Assembly (NCBI GenBank): GCA_031399165.1
Contig: JANNOO010000005.1
Span: 111,391 to 175,390, forward strand
DNA: 64,000 bases
From: JAKFWI01 sp031399165
GTDB lineage: Bacteria; Pseudomonadota; Alphaproteobacteria; Caulobacterales; Aquidulcibacteraceae
Direction of reading: 5' to 3'
The translations under genes and the position numbers were made by a program. Position 1 is the first letter of the stretch, and every line of letters begins with the position of its first letter. Below the pieces are notes generated by a model. It searched no databases. It saw only the letters and a list, made by a program, of their open reading frames with translations, and was not told where the DNA came from. Shown one piece after another: positions 7,286 to 16,572 of the stretch.

Positions 7286-8644
7286 TCAGAACGATGCGGT
7301 AAGATCGATCGTCAGATATTTGGTGTCCGCGTCATCCGGCGCGTTAGGCGCGCGCTTGAGAAATTCGCCCTTGGCCAGATAGACGAAATTGCCTTCCAGG
7401 CGAAGTTTTTGCGGCACGAGCCAATAGCGCACCCGCGAGTCGAACTGGTGTCCCGCGAAATCACCCGAACGCCCCGTCGCGTCGCGCACGCCGGTGGTGG
7501 AAAACGCATCCGTATCGCTGGCCAGATAAAGCGCGCGATAGCCGACGAACGCGTCCCATCTCGGCGAAGGCTCTATCTCCACACGGAACCCAGGCGTCGA
7601 GATATTCGCTCTGCCGACGGCGGCATATAGCCCGCTTGGCGCGAGTTCGGCGCGGCGCATACCGAAAAGCGTGTCAAAGCGGTTGAAGCTTCCGCCGGCC
7701 CGATCGCCGCTCACATAGTCATATTCCAGCGCCAGCCGCAGCTTGGCCGGCAGATCCCATCTGTAGCCGGTTTCAAGATGCAGATAGCGCGCCCAGACGT
7801 CCTGCGTGGCCGCCGCGGGCGCGAGGCTTGTGCGGATCGATCCCGTCTGGATCGCCGCCTCAACATCGAAGTCGTAACCCCGCGCGGCCGGATCGCGGAA
7901 ATAGCGAAGCGCCCAGGTATTGAGATGGCGATTGCGCGTTGGCAGATCGGCCTCGTCAGCTTCTAGCAAGTTCAAAAAGGATGCTTGCAACGCCGCCCTT
8001 TCCAGTCCTGCCGGGGCGGTCACTACCGCGCCGCGCAGTTGAAGCGCCGCGGTTTCGCGATCGATCTGAGCGTCGTTGTCCAGAAGAGCGTCAAGATCGT
8101 CTGGCTGCCGAATCTGCGGCAGAACATAGATCGCCGATGCGTTCACCCCGTTCTTGAGCGATATGTCAGCCTTCAACCCGGTATAGCCGCTGGTCGTGTC
8201 GCGGTAATCGTCGGCGGCGACGAAGCGCCGCGATCCGAGGTTCAGGGTGAACCTGCCGGCCTGCACAGCCGCCGCCGAACCTGTCCCGAACGGCGATCCA
8301 AGCTTGGCGCTGATATACGCCTGGACCGGCTCCAAAGTGTTGACCTCGCCGGTGCTGATCGGCGTTCCGCGATCAGCGCCGTAGGCGCGGCTGTCGAATA
8401 GCTCGCCGAAAAGCGTGATCGGCCCGGCATCATACGCGGCGGCCAGTCTTGTGCGAAAGCTCACCATTTCGTCGGACGTGTTGAACCCAGCGCGCGGCTG
8501 GCCGTCGATCGCCCCATAGCGAACACGAAACGATCCGGAGAGCTTTAAGTCCCCAGTCCCGGCTTGCAGCGCCGGCGCCTGCGCCGCGGCTACATCGGCC
8601 AAGACAAGAAACGCCATTCCAACGGAAAGCAGGTGTGTGATCAT
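7286..8644 (-). CDS. Outer-membrane beta-barrel porin, alginate-export family-like
   Basis: This 452-residue protein has a signal peptide (about residues 1-21, cut after ADVAAAQA) followed by alternating amphipathic strands such as LKLSGSFRVRYGAID and KLRLEGNFVYLAKGEF. It ends in an aromatic residue (LTIDLTASF), the signature of a BAM-inserted barrel. The overall look matches the AlgE-like alginate export family (PF13372). No alginate synthesis genes are nearby, so the substrate is unknown and the family name should not be read as function. It is convergent with rnhA, with only 6 bp between the stops. Confidence 0.8.
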   Translation of the reverse strand: MITHLLSVGMAFLVLADVAAAQAPALQAGTGDLKLSGSFRVRYGAIDGQPRAGFNTSDEMVSFRTRLAAAYDAGPITLFGELFDSRAYGADRGTPISTGEVNTLEPVQAYISAKLGSPFGTGSAAAVQAGRFTLNLGSRRFVAADDYRDTTSGYTGLKADISLKNGVNASAIYVLPQIRQPDDLDALLDNDAQIDRETAALQLRGAVVTAPAGLERAALQASFLNLLEADEADLPTRNRHLNTWALRYFRDPAARGYDFDVEAAIQTGSIRTSLAPAAATQDVWARYLHLETGYRWDLPAKLRLALEYDYVSGDRAGGSFNRFDTLFGMRRAELAPSGLYAAVGRANISTPGFRVEIEPSPRWDAFVGYRALYLASDTDAFSTTGVRDATGRSGDFAGHQFDSRVRYWLVPQKLRLEGNFVYLAKGEFLKRAPNAPDDADTKYLTIDLTASF

Positions 8645-8657
8645 TGATTTGCCATTG

Positions 8658-9116
8658 TCATACGCGCTTCACCCGCAACGTCGCGCCCTCGACGCTGATG
8701 ATCTCGACACGCTCGCCGATGGCGACCTCATCCGCGCTTGTCGCCCGCCAGACCGTGTCATCGAGCTTTACGCGGCCAAAGCCCGCTACGAACGCCGCCT
8801 CCGCCACGCCTGTCAGGCCGATCAGCGTCTGCGAGCGCTCATTCAGCGTCACCGGATCAGTGCGCTTAAGCCATCGCCCGCGCACGTAGTAATGCCCGGT
8901 CAGCGTCAGCACGATCGTCAACACTGCGAACGCAGCCCATTGTTGGGCCGCATCAACCGGCATGAGAAACGCCAACGCCGCCGTCAGCGCCGCGGCTGCG
9001 GCGGGCCACAGCAGGTAGGTCGTGCCCGTGACGATTTCGGCGACCAGAAACACAAGCGCGATCGCCAGCCAGTGCATCGGCTCTACGCGCGCCAGCATGT
9101 CAAACAACGCGTTCAT
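8658..9116 (-). CDS. NfeD family membrane protein
   Basis: The 152-residue protein has membrane segments over about residues 15-75 and a C-terminal OB-fold domain (GLTGVAEAAFVAGFGRVKL ... VEIISVEGATLRVKRV) typical of short NfeD proteins. Members are almost always encoded beside an SPFH protein and are thought to act with it in membrane microdomains and quality control. That arrangement holds here: the SPFH gene ends 12 bp upstream, with both genes on the minus strand. Confidence 0.88.
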   Translation of the reverse strand: MNALFDMLARVEPMHWLAIALVFLVAEIVTGTTYLLWPAAAAALTAALAFLMPVDAAQQWAAFAVLTIVLTLTGHYYVRGRWLKRTDPVTLNERSQTLIGLTGVAEAAFVAGFGRVKLDDTVWRATSADEVAIGERVEIISVEGATLRVKRV

Positions 9117-9128
9117 GTCCGCCTCGGT

Positions 9129-10073
9129 CTAGCGTTCCGTCGGCGGAACGCCCGTGCGCACGCCCGTGCTCTGGCGCGCATTCTCGGACAATAGCTTCAC
9201 GCCTTCGACGAGGCCAGCGAGACCGGCCAGATCGGCCGGCACGATCAGCGTGCGCTGCTGCGGGCTTTCGGCCAGTTTGGCGAACGCATCGACGTAGCGC
9301 TGGCCTAGGAAGTAATTGATGGCGTTGACGTCGCCATTGCGGATCGCTTCGGAGACCACGGCGGTCGCCTTGGCTTCGGCTTCGCCGGTGCGCTCGCGCG
9401 CTTCGGCGTCGCGGAAGGCGGCTTCCTTGCGGCCTTCCGCTTCCAGGATCGCCGATTGTTTGGCGCCTTCAGCACGAAGGATCGCGGCGGCGCGATCGCC
9501 TTCGGCGGTGAGGATTTCCGCGCGCTTGATCCGCTCGGCCTTCATCTGCCGCGCCATGGCTTCGTTGATGTCGGCCGGCGGCGTCAGATCCTTGATTTCG
9601 ATGCGCATGACCTTCACGCCCCACGCATGCGTGGCCGCATCGATCACGGTGAGCAGGCGGGCGTTGATCGAATCGCGCTGGCTGAGCGTTTCGTCGAGCT
9701 CCATCGAGCCGACGACCGTGCGCAGATTGGTCATCGCCAGATTGGTGATCGCCAGATTGAGGTTTTCCACCTCATATGCCGCCTTGGCCGCATCGATCAC
9801 CTGGATGAACACGATCGCGTCGCAGGTGACGATCGCATTGTCCTTGGTAATCACGTCCTGCTGCGGCACCGCCAGCACGCTTTCCATCATCGAAAGCTTG
9901 CGGCCGACGCGATCGACGAACGGCGTGAGAAAAGCGATGCCGGGCTTCAGCGTGCGCACGTACCGGCCGAATCGCTCGACCGTCCATTGTCGGCCTTGCG
10001 GCACGACCTTGATCGTGCCGGTCAGCACCACGAACGCAAGCACGACCAGTACGAGAACTACGATTTCCGGCAT
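9129..10073 (-). CDS. SPFH/Band 7 membrane protein, QmcA-like
   Basis: This 314-residue stomatin-like protein has one N-terminal membrane anchor (residues 3-22), an SPFH domain (IKVVPQGRQWTVERFGRY onward), and a long Ala/Glu/Arg-rich coiled coil from about 170 to 235 (AEGDRAAAILRAEGAK and similar). Such proteins oligomerise on the inner membrane and modulate proteases such as FtsH. It is paired with the downstream NfeD gene. The ATG follows GGGAG at good spacing. Confidence 0.92.
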   Translation of the reverse strand: MPEIVVLVLVVLAFVVLTGTIKVVPQGRQWTVERFGRYVRTLKPGIAFLTPFVDRVGRKLSMMESVLAVPQQDVITKDNAIVTCDAIVFIQVIDAAKAAYEVENLNLAITNLAMTNLRTVVGSMELDETLSQRDSINARLLTVIDAATHAWGVKVMRIEIKDLTPPADINEAMARQMKAERIKRAEILTAEGDRAAAILRAEGAKQSAILEAEGRKEAAFRDAEARERTGEAEAKATAVVSEAIRNGDVNAINYFLGQRYVDAFAKLAESPQQRTLIVPADLAGLAGLVEGVKLLSENARQSTGVRTGVPPTER

Positions 10074-10106
10074 GGGAATCTCCCTCGCCGCGTTCTCGCG
10101 GCCCCG

Positions 10107-10586
10107 CTAACCCAACTGGCCCAGCATGTATTCTGCGCTGGAGACCTTGTATTCGCCCGGCTCTTCGACGTTCAGCGTCTCTACCACACCGTTCTTAACA
10201 AGCATCGAATAACGCTTCGAGCGTGTGCCCATGCCGAACTTGCTGGAATCGTTATCAAGCCCCAGCGCCTTAGCGAAATCGGCATTGCCGTCAGCCAACA
10301 TCAAAATGTCATCGGCTTTCTGGTCCTTGCCCCACGCCTCCATGACAAACGCATCGTTAACGGACGTGCAGGCAATGACATCGACGCCCTTGCCTTGGAG
10401 CTGCGTGGCCTTTTCCCTGTAACTCGGAAGATGCTTCGCCGAGCACGTCGGCGTGAAAGCGCCAGGCACGGCGAACAGCGCCACGGTTTTGCCGGCGAAA
10501 ACCTCGTCTGTCGTCATCGGCTTGCGCCCTTCGGCGGTAACGGCGGTGAAGGTCGCTGCGGGAAGTTTGTCGCCGGCCTTGATCAT
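10107..10586 (-). CDS. Peroxiredoxin, Prx5 type
   Basis: This 159-residue thiol peroxidase reduces hydrogen peroxide and organic peroxides. The peroxidatic cysteine is Cys48 in PGAFTPTCSAKHLP, the signature of the AhpE/Prx5 group, and a second cysteine (Cys73, VIACTSVND) follows at the position often seen in this subfamily. Length is normal and there is no signal peptide, so it is cytoplasmic. It lies just upstream of the SPFH-NfeD pair on the same strand, 33 bp away, and may be cotranscribed. Confidence 0.94.
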   Translation of the reverse strand: MIKAGDKLPAATFTAVTAEGRKPMTTDEVFAGKTVALFAVPGAFTPTCSAKHLPSYREKATQLQGKGVDVIACTSVNDAFVMEAWGKDQKADDILMLADGNADFAKALGLDNDSSKFGMGTRSKRYSMLVKNGVVETLNVEEPGEYKVSSAEYMLGQLG

Positions 10587-10709
10587 GCTGCTTCTCCTGA
10601 AACTGCCGCCGCTTCTATCGAATGCTTCACAAGGCGCCCAGCGCCCCTGTCAATGGCTTGCGCGTTTGACCGGGTGGGGACAGCATGGGGTGAGCAGGAG
10701 CGCGCGGCC

Positions 10710-11270
10710 GTGGAAGGTTCCCTGGCGGGAAAATTGTTGGTGGCTATGCCGGGGATCGGCGATCCCCGGTTCGATCAGGCCGTGATCCTGATGTGCCTTC
10801 ACACCAGCGAAACAGCTATGGGCCTGATCATCAACAAGCCCCGCGCGGAGCTGACCCTGGGCGACGTGCTCGGCCATCTGGGCATTGAGGCCAACGGCGA
10901 GCTTGCCGGGCGCAATGTGCTTGCCGGCGGGCCGGTGAAGCAGGATCGCGGTTACGTGCTGCACTCGCAGGATTTCTCCGCCGAGGAGGCCACGCAAACC
11001 GTAGCGCCAGGGATCAACCTGACCGCCACCCGCGACGTGCTGATGGCGATGGCCACCGATCACCCGCCGGAGCGTTTCGTGCTGGCGCTTGGCCATTCAA
11101 ACTGGTCGGCCGGCCAACTTGAGAGCGAGTTGGCGCATAATGCATGGCTGGTCGCCGAGCCTGATCAGGCAATTATTTTCGGCGATGCGCACGAAGACAA
11201 ATGGACCAGCGCCATCCGCCAGCTCGGTATCGAGCCCTCGCAGATTATCGGTGATGCAGGCCGCGCCTAA
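10710..11270 (+). CDS. UPF0301 protein YqgE/AlgH
   Basis: The product has 186 residues with the family core GKLLVAMPGIGDPRF, MGLIINKP and VLAGGPVKQDRGYVLH. The molecular function is not established; the Pseudomonas homologue AlgH was named from alginate regulation. I start at a GTG at 10710 because AGGAG lies 9 nt upstream and the resulting N-terminus (MEGSLAGKLLVAMPG) matches the family. An ATG at 10653 would add 19 residues. The stop overlaps the convergent GNAT gene by 4 bp. Confidence 0.93.
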   Translation: MEGSLAGKLLVAMPGIGDPRFDQAVILMCLHTSETAMGLIINKPRAELTLGDVLGHLGIEANGELAGRNVLAGGPVKQDRGYVLHSQDFSAEEATQTVAPGINLTATRDVLMAMATDHPPERFVLALGHSNWSAGQLESELAHNAWLVAEPDQAIIFGDAHEDKWTSAIRQLGIEPSQIIGDAGRA

Positions 11271-11848
11271 CGCAGCAGATCGCCGTTGTTCAACCCAAAC
11301 AGCAGATGATCGCGCCACGCGCCGTTTATCTTCAGGTAAGCGCGCGCCATGCCTTCGTGCGTGAAGCCAACGCCAAGCAACAGCTTGCGAGACGGTTCGT
11401 TATCGGGCTGGCAGGCGGCTTCAACGCGATGCAGCATGAGATCGCCAAACGCGAATGCCGCGAGCGCGCGCACGGCGTGGCGCGTAAAGCCTTGCCGCTT
11501 GAACGGCTCGCCGACCCAATAACCCAGCGTACAGCTTTGCGCTGATCCGCGATGGATGCGGCTTAGCGTTGCCCCGCCAACGAGCGCGTCGTCCTCGGCG
11601 CGAAAAACATAAAACGGGTAGGAACGATCTTCCTGCACATCATCGGCGTAGCGGCGGAGCTTTTCCTTGAACGCTCCGCGCGTAAGCTCGTTCTCCGGCC
11701 AGGTCGGCTCCCACGGCGTCAGAAAGGCGCGGCTGGCGCTGCGCACTTCGGCCCAGGCGCTGTAATCGCGCAGCTCAGGGTGGCGCAAGTAGACGCTACC
11801 GCCTTCGACGCGCCGGCTCGCTTCATCGTCTCGCCGCAGAAACACCAT
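11267..11848 (-). CDS. GNAT N-acetyltransferase, RimJ/RimL-like
   Basis: This 193-residue protein has the GNAT acetyl-CoA-binding pattern: ALVGGATLSRIHRG, then LGYWVGEPFKRQGFTRHAVRAL (motif A, R/QxxGxG/A type), then HRVEAACQPDNEPSRKLLLGVGF. This layout is characteristic of RimJ/RimL enzymes that acetylate ribosomal protein N-termini, though many homologues modify small molecules. The substrate cannot be told from sequence. Its ATG is 10 bp beyond the stop of the M16 peptidase, so it sits at the end of the thrC-peptidase transcript. Confidence 0.88.
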   Translation of the reverse strand: MVFLRRDDEASRRVEGGSVYLRHPELRDYSAWAEVRSASRAFLTPWEPTWPENELTRGAFKEKLRRYADDVQEDRSYPFYVFRAEDDALVGGATLSRIHRGSAQSCTLGYWVGEPFKRQGFTRHAVRALAAFAFGDLMLHRVEAACQPDNEPSRKLLLGVGFTHEGMARAYLKINGAWRDHLLFGLNNGDLLR

Positions 11849-11858
11849 CGGCCAGACC

Positions 11859-13136
11859 TTACCTGAATCTGGTTACAAATTCTTCAGCCGCCTTCACGCC
11901 TGCCGCCGAGCCGATCGCGGCCGCCGCGCCGGAGCTGGAAATCGCCTGCTGGGCGATTGCGCGCACATCCTCAGCTGTCACGGCGTCGACCTTCGCGCGA
12001 ATTTCCTCGAACGGCAGCAGCCGGTCGCGCAAAAACACCTGCGAGACGCGCGCTTCGGCTCGCGCGGAGGGCGATTCCGCGCCCATCATCATTTGTGAGG
12101 CCACCACCGCCTTGGCGCGGCGCAGTTCAGCTTCGGTGGGGCCGGTCTCAGCCAGATCGGTCAGGATAGCGCCAGCGCGCTCGGCTACCACTCCTGCGTT
12201 GGCGGCGGCGCAGCCGGCGTAAACGCCGAGGCGACCGACATCCTCGTAGGAATCCGTAAAGCTATCGACGGCGTAAACCAGCCCGCGCGCTTCGCGCACG
12301 TCCTGGAACAGACGTGAAGCCATGCCGCCGCCGTAGATTTCCGAGAGCAGGCGGGCGGCGTAGCCGTCAGCCGCACCCGAAGCCGGGCCTGACCAAGACA
12401 GAACCAGATGCGTCTGCTCCAAGCGGCGCTTTTCCACACCGGCGCCGCCGCGCGGCTCGCCCTTCCGCGCCGGAATGGCCGCACGCGGCGCAAGGGCGCC
12501 GAACCGTTCTTCCACCTTCGCCAGCAAAGCGTCGCGGTCGAACCCGCCCGCCGTGGCTATGACGATGCGCTCCGGGGCGTAGTGCGCATCGCGAAACGCC
12601 TCCAGCGCCGCAACATCGATCGACGCCACCGTTTCTTCTTCGCCGAGCACAGGGCGGCCCAGCGGCTGGCCGGCGAACAGGGCGGCCTGATGCAGTTCGA
12701 ACACCCGATCGTCCGGCTGATCGAACGCTTCGCCCCGCTCCTGCGTAACGACGCCCTTTTCCTTCTCCAGATCGTCCGGCAGCCAGCGCGGCGCCAGGAT
12801 CACGTCAGCGATCAGATCGAACGCAAACGGCGCGTGCTCTTTCAACATACGCGCGTAATAGGCCGTGCGCTCATAGGACGTGACCGCGTTCATGATCGCG
12901 CCAACGGATTCCACCGCTTCGGCGAATTGCTGCGCATCGCGCCCATTGGCGCCTTTGAACGCCATGTGTTCGAACAGGTGGGCGATGCCGTTCTGGCCTG
13001 CCTCCTCCCACCGCGCGCCAACCCTGATCCACACGCCGACCGAGGCGGTCAAAAGTCCCGGCATCGGATCGAGCGCCACGCGCACGCCGTTCGGCAGGCG
13101 CACCAATTCAGGTGTAGCGCCGCTCTCTAAGCCCAC
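11859..13136 (-). CDS. M16 family zinc peptidase (mitochondrial processing peptidase-like)
   Basis: This 425-residue protein has the inverted zinc motif HLFEHMAFKG (HxxEH, residues 53-57) and the downstream glutamate helix QERGEAFDQPDDRVFE. The C-terminal half has the R/Y-containing region (GGGMASRLFQDVREARGLVY) shared with mitochondrial processing peptidase beta subunits and alphaproteobacterial homologues. The start is GTG and overlaps the thrC stop by 10 bp, so the two genes are coupled; thrC followed by an M16 peptidase is a recurrent order in this class. The natural substrate is unknown. Confidence 0.93.
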   Translation of the reverse strand: MGLESGATPELVRLPNGVRVALDPMPGLLTASVGVWIRVGARWEEAGQNGIAHLFEHMAFKGANGRDAQQFAEAVESVGAIMNAVTSYERTAYYARMLKEHAPFAFDLIADVILAPRWLPDDLEKEKGVVTQERGEAFDQPDDRVFELHQAALFAGQPLGRPVLGEEETVASIDVAALEAFRDAHYAPERIVIATAGGFDRDALLAKVEERFGALAPRAAIPARKGEPRGGAGVEKRRLEQTHLVLSWSGPASGAADGYAARLLSEIYGGGMASRLFQDVREARGLVYAVDSFTDSYEDVGRLGVYAGCAAANAGVVAERAGAILTDLAETGPTEAELRRAKAVVASQMMMGAESPSARAEARVSQVFLRDRLLPFEEIRAKVDAVTAEDVRAIAQQAISSSGAAAAIGSAAGVKAAEEFVTRFR

Positions 13137-14542
13137 GCCCTGCTCCGCTCGGTTATGATCGCCTTAACTTTTGCCACGTCGTTCGCTGTCTCGGTCATCA
13201 CTTCCCGGCGCAAGAACAAGTCTTCGCACTTTTTTGGAAGGGGAGGAGCAATGCCGATCGCCCGCTCCACGGTGTCTGGAAACTTTGCCGGGTGAGCGGT
13301 GGCGAGCGTTACGTGCGGCGCGCCGATCGGTGGGTCGCTGTGCGCGGCGAGGCCGACCGCCGTGTGCGGGCACGCCATGTAGCCTTCGCCATCAAGCCAA
13401 TGAGCGCGCATCGAAGCGACAGTCGCCACATCGTCCACTGAATCGGCGGCGAAGTGCGTGCGCAGAAACTCCAGCGCCGGCGCGGGAATATCGAAGCCGC
13501 CCGATTGGGCAAACTGATCGTAAAGGCGGCGCACCTGCTCGCCATCTCGGTTCAGCGCCTCATACAGAATACGCTCGAAATTACTCGCGACCTGGATATC
13601 CATGGCCGGCGAAAGTGTTTCGGTGGACTTCTTCGCGCGCTGATAGCGGCCCTTCGCCAGCGCGCGCGAGAGGATGTCGTTTGAATTTGTCGCCATCAAA
13701 ATCTTGCCGATCGGCGCTTCGCATTTCTTGGCGACGAAGCCGGAAAACGCATCGCCGAAATTCCCGGTCGGCACCGCATAATTCACCGGGCCCGGCGCTG
13801 GCAGCGCATTGGCCGAAACGTGAAAATAAACCGACTGCGCGACAATGCGCGCCCAGTTGATCGAATTGACGCCGGAGAGTTGCGCGCGCGTTGCAAACTC
13901 ATTGTCAGCGAACATCGCCTTTACCAGCGCTTGGCAATCGTCAAAATCACCGTCGATCTCGATCGCATGCACGTTGTCTGCGCCTGTGGCGGTCATGAAC
14001 CGCCGCTGCACATCTGACACGCGGTCCTTTGGCAGAAGAATGAAAAGATCGACACGCTCCCGATTCTTGAGCGCCTCGGCCGCGGCGCCGCCAGTGTCGC
14101 CGGACGTGGCGCAGAGTACGGTCAAGCGCTTGTCGCGCTTGGCCAGCGCGAAATCGTAAAGCGGCCCGATCAGCTGCATCGCGACATCCTTGAAGGACAG
14201 CGAAGGACCGCGGAACAGTTCGAGCACCCATTCGCCCGGCCCGATCTGCACCAGCGGCGTAACCGCCGGCGGCCATGCTGCGCCCGGCGTGCTGAGATAC
14301 GCCGCGTTGGCGAGGGTTGCGGCTTCATCCCATTCCAGATCATCGCCGGCGAACGCCTTTAGGACGTTGAGCGCGACATAGGAATACGGGCTGACGCCTG
14401 CTTCGCCGCGGAACGCGTCCCGGTCGAGCGCTTTTGGCCAAGCCGCCGGCACGTAAAGGCCGCCATCAGGCGCAAGGCCCGCGAGTACGGCGTCGAGGAA
14501 AGAAACGGGCGGCGCCTGGCCGCGCGTGGAAACGTAGCGCAT
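13127..14542 (-). CDS. thrC: Threonine synthase
   Basis: This 471-residue PLP enzyme converts O-phosphohomoserine to threonine. The PLP lysine is Lys118 in RGPSLSFKDVAMQ, and the phosphate-binding loop is ATSGDTGGAAAEAL. The N-terminus (MRYVSTRGQAPPVSF) and length match the long, Gram-negative/fungal type. It lies 9 bp downstream of SURF1, so it may be read through from the cytochrome oxidase cluster. Its product partner thrB is at 5437-6393. Confidence 0.96.
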   Translation of the reverse strand: MRYVSTRGQAPPVSFLDAVLAGLAPDGGLYVPAAWPKALDRDAFRGEAGVSPYSYVALNVLKAFAGDDLEWDEAATLANAAYLSTPGAAWPPAVTPLVQIGPGEWVLELFRGPSLSFKDVAMQLIGPLYDFALAKRDKRLTVLCATSGDTGGAAAEALKNRERVDLFILLPKDRVSDVQRRFMTATGADNVHAIEIDGDFDDCQALVKAMFADNEFATRAQLSGVNSINWARIVAQSVYFHVSANALPAPGPVNYAVPTGNFGDAFSGFVAKKCEAPIGKILMATNSNDILSRALAKGRYQRAKKSTETLSPAMDIQVASNFERILYEALNRDGEQVRRLYDQFAQSGGFDIPAPALEFLRTHFAADSVDDVATVASMRAHWLDGEGYMACPHTAVGLAAHSDPPIGAPHVTLATAHPAKFPDTVERAIGIAPPLPKKCEDLFLRREVMTETANDVAKVKAIITERSRAWA

Positions 14543-14551
14543 GGGTTCCGA

Positions 14552-15211
14552 TCAGGGGCGCAGGCGCAAACGGCCCGCCTTCAGGTGGTAGACGACATAA
14601 ACGCCTGCGAGCGCCGCCGCGAGCCCCCACCAGGTAATCGCGTACCCCATGTGTCGTTCCGGCGGCAGGGGGTCACCGGCGTTGGGGGCTGCATAGGGGT
14701 TCGGCGCGGTTGATCCATCGGGGCCGATATAGGGGACGGCGACGTAATAGGCAGGCCCGGCCTTGCCGCCCGCAGCCTTCACCATCGCCGGCAGGTCGAT
14801 GGCGTACCAGACGTGGCGGGCGGTATCGGGTTTCGGCGCAAATATGCTTGGGCGGTGCGGCGTTACGGGCGTTCCGCGAATGGCGGCCGCGCCTTCGAAC
14901 GGCTCCTTGATCGTCCTGTAGTCCGGCGGCTGAACGCCTGGGACGGGCCCCATATCAATGAACGTGTAGGCGCCATCCGAATTCACCGGCGCAAAAACCC
15001 GCCAGACCGGCTGCCCGTTGGCCAGGCCGTACACCAGTTGGATCTGGCCCTTCACCGGCTCAAAGTTCACCAACGTCACCCGCTGGATGCCGGCCTCCTT
15101 GGCCTTCACTTTTTCCTGGTAACGCTGCCATTGCCAATTGCCGAGCGAGGCGAGCAGCGCGAGCGAAAACAGCGCGAAAAGCGTCAGGATCGGAAGCGGG
15201 CGAAACCGCAT
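14552..15211 (-). CDS. SURF1 family cytochrome oxidase assembly protein
   Basis: The 219-residue protein has two membrane helices, near residues 7-24 and 188-207, flanking a periplasmic domain. That is the SURF1 topology, with family motifs LGNWQWQRYQEK near the N-terminus and RHMGYAITWWGLA before the second helix. SURF1 helps insert heme a into subunit I of aa3 oxidase. It lies 1 bp after the DUF983 gene in the cta cluster, which supports that role. Confidence 0.92.
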   Translation of the reverse strand: MRFRPLPILTLFALFSLALLASLGNWQWQRYQEKVKAKEAGIQRVTLVNFEPVKGQIQLVYGLANGQPVWRVFAPVNSDGAYTFIDMGPVPGVQPPDYRTIKEPFEGAAAIRGTPVTPHRPSIFAPKPDTARHVWYAIDLPAMVKAAGGKAGPAYYVAVPYIGPDGSTAPNPYAAPNAGDPLPPERHMGYAITWWGLAAALAGVYVVYHLKAGRLRLRP

Positions 15212-15212
15212 T

Positions 15213-15581
15213 CTATTCGTCCTTCAGGCGGCCTTCGGCGGCCTTATGTTTGAATTGCAGTGTGAACAGCAGCGCCTTGATCGGGCGCAGCAGCAATAGC
15301 GACAGGATTACGGTCGCCACAGCCGTCGCCGCCAAAGTCCCGATCCAGTCCCACACGAAGGCGAATTGCAGAATGAACGCCATCGGCACCACGGTCGCGC
15401 CCACGATGAACATCACGAACACCGCCGCGCCGTCGCCCACGTCAGCGGTGCGAAAGCTCACACCGCACGCCGCACAAGACGGCGCAAAACTAATGAAGCT
15501 CTGGAAGAGCTTGCCTTTGCCGCAGTTCGGACAACGCGCCCTTATCGCCGCCAGATAGGGCGAGGGCGCGGTATCCGTCAT
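15213..15581 (-). CDS. DUF983 family protein
   Basis: The 122-residue protein has an N-terminal zinc-ribbon-like CxxC pair (RCPNCGKGKLF and PSCAACGVSF), followed by two membrane segments at about residues 52-72 and 78-98. DUF983 genes are regularly found between ctaE and SURF1 in alphaproteobacteria, but their role in oxidase assembly is not settled. The start ATG at 15581 makes an ATGA overlap with the ctaE stop, which fixes it; longer readings in this frame are not supported. Confidence 0.9.
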   Translation of the reverse strand: MTDTAPSPYLAAIRARCPNCGKGKLFQSFISFAPSCAACGVSFRTADVGDGAAVFVMFIVGATVVPMAFILQFAFVWDWIGTLAATAVATVILSLLLLRPIKALLFTLQFKHKAAEGRLKDE

Positions 15582-16495
15582 TCGAGCGCGAGCTTGGGCA
15601 TCACGTAAACGAACGTGAACAGGAACAGCCACACCACGTCCACAAAGTGCCAATACCAGGCCGCCGCTTCGAGACCGAAATGCTTCTGCGGCGTGAAATG
15701 CCCAGCCATCACGCGCAGCAGGCATACGAGCAGGAAGATCGTGCCGATGATTACGTGTACGCCGTGAAAGCCCGTCGCCATGAAGAATGACGCACCATAG
15801 AGCGTGGCGTTGGACACATCGCCCTGATTGCCGAAGGCAAAGCCCGCATGCGGATATTCGAGCGCGAACTGGACATAGGTGAACAGCACGCCAAGCAGCA
15901 CGGTGAGAATCAGACCGTTCCGCGCGCCCGAACGATCGCCGGTCTGCAGCGCGTGGTGCGCCCACGTCACGGTCGTTCCTGACGTGAGCAGGATCAGCGT
16001 GTTCAGCAGTGGCAGATGGAAGGGATCGAATGTTTCAACATTGGGCGGCGGCCAGTTGGCCCACGCCTTCATCACCTCAGCATCCCCTGCGACGATCCAA
16101 TCGGCCCGCTGGCCGTGGAAAATCGTCATTTCAAAGAACACCCAGAACCAGGCGACGAAGAACATCACCTCGGAGGCGATGAACAGGATCATGCCGTAGC
16201 GCAGGCCGATATCCACCACCGGCGTATGATCGCCGGCCCGGCTTTCCTTGATCACGTCGCGCCACCAGCCAAACATGGTGAGCAGCACGCCCAGAAAGCC
16301 CAGATACAAAACCCACATCTGGCCTTTGACGAGGAAGCCGTTGGCGAACGCGGCGCCCTCAGCAGGCTGGGCGAGGCCCTTCATGGCGATCACCGCGCCG
16401 ATCGCCAGGATCAGGACCGAAAGCGACCCGACGAACGGCCAGGGGCTGGGGTTCACCAGATGGTAATCGTGATGCACGTCGCTGGATTGGGCCAT
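15578..16495 (-). CDS. ctaE: Cytochrome c oxidase subunit III
   Basis: This 305-residue polytopic protein carries subunit III motifs: NPSPWPFVGSLSV at the N-terminus, SEVMFFVAWFWVFFEM in helix 3, and AAWYWHFVDVVWLFLF in the last helices. Seven membrane spans are evident. Subunit III stabilises the aa3 oxidase core and its proton uptake. It follows ctaG by 77 bp and overlaps the next gene (DUF983) by 4 bp. Confidence 0.97.
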   Translation of the reverse strand: MAQSSDVHHDYHLVNPSPWPFVGSLSVLILAIGAVIAMKGLAQPAEGAAFANGFLVKGQMWVLYLGFLGVLLTMFGWWRDVIKESRAGDHTPVVDIGLRYGMILFIASEVMFFVAWFWVFFEMTIFHGQRADWIVAGDAEVMKAWANWPPPNVETFDPFHLPLLNTLILLTSGTTVTWAHHALQTGDRSGARNGLILTVLLGVLFTYVQFALEYPHAGFAFGNQGDVSNATLYGASFFMATGFHGVHVIIGTIFLLVCLLRVMAGHFTPQKHFGLEAAAWYWHFVDVVWLFLFTFVYVMPKLALE

Positions 16496-16572
16496 AACGC
16501 CTGCTTCTCATGAATCGCTTGCGGTTCGTTTAGCCCGCGCCGGGCGGCAGGCCAAGGCGTGGGCGCCGGCGT

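Noticed and set aside
9456..10709. Upstream part of the open frame that contains YqgE
   Set aside because: It is antisense to the SPFH and peroxiredoxin genes. The YqgE family start and ribosome binding site are at 10710.
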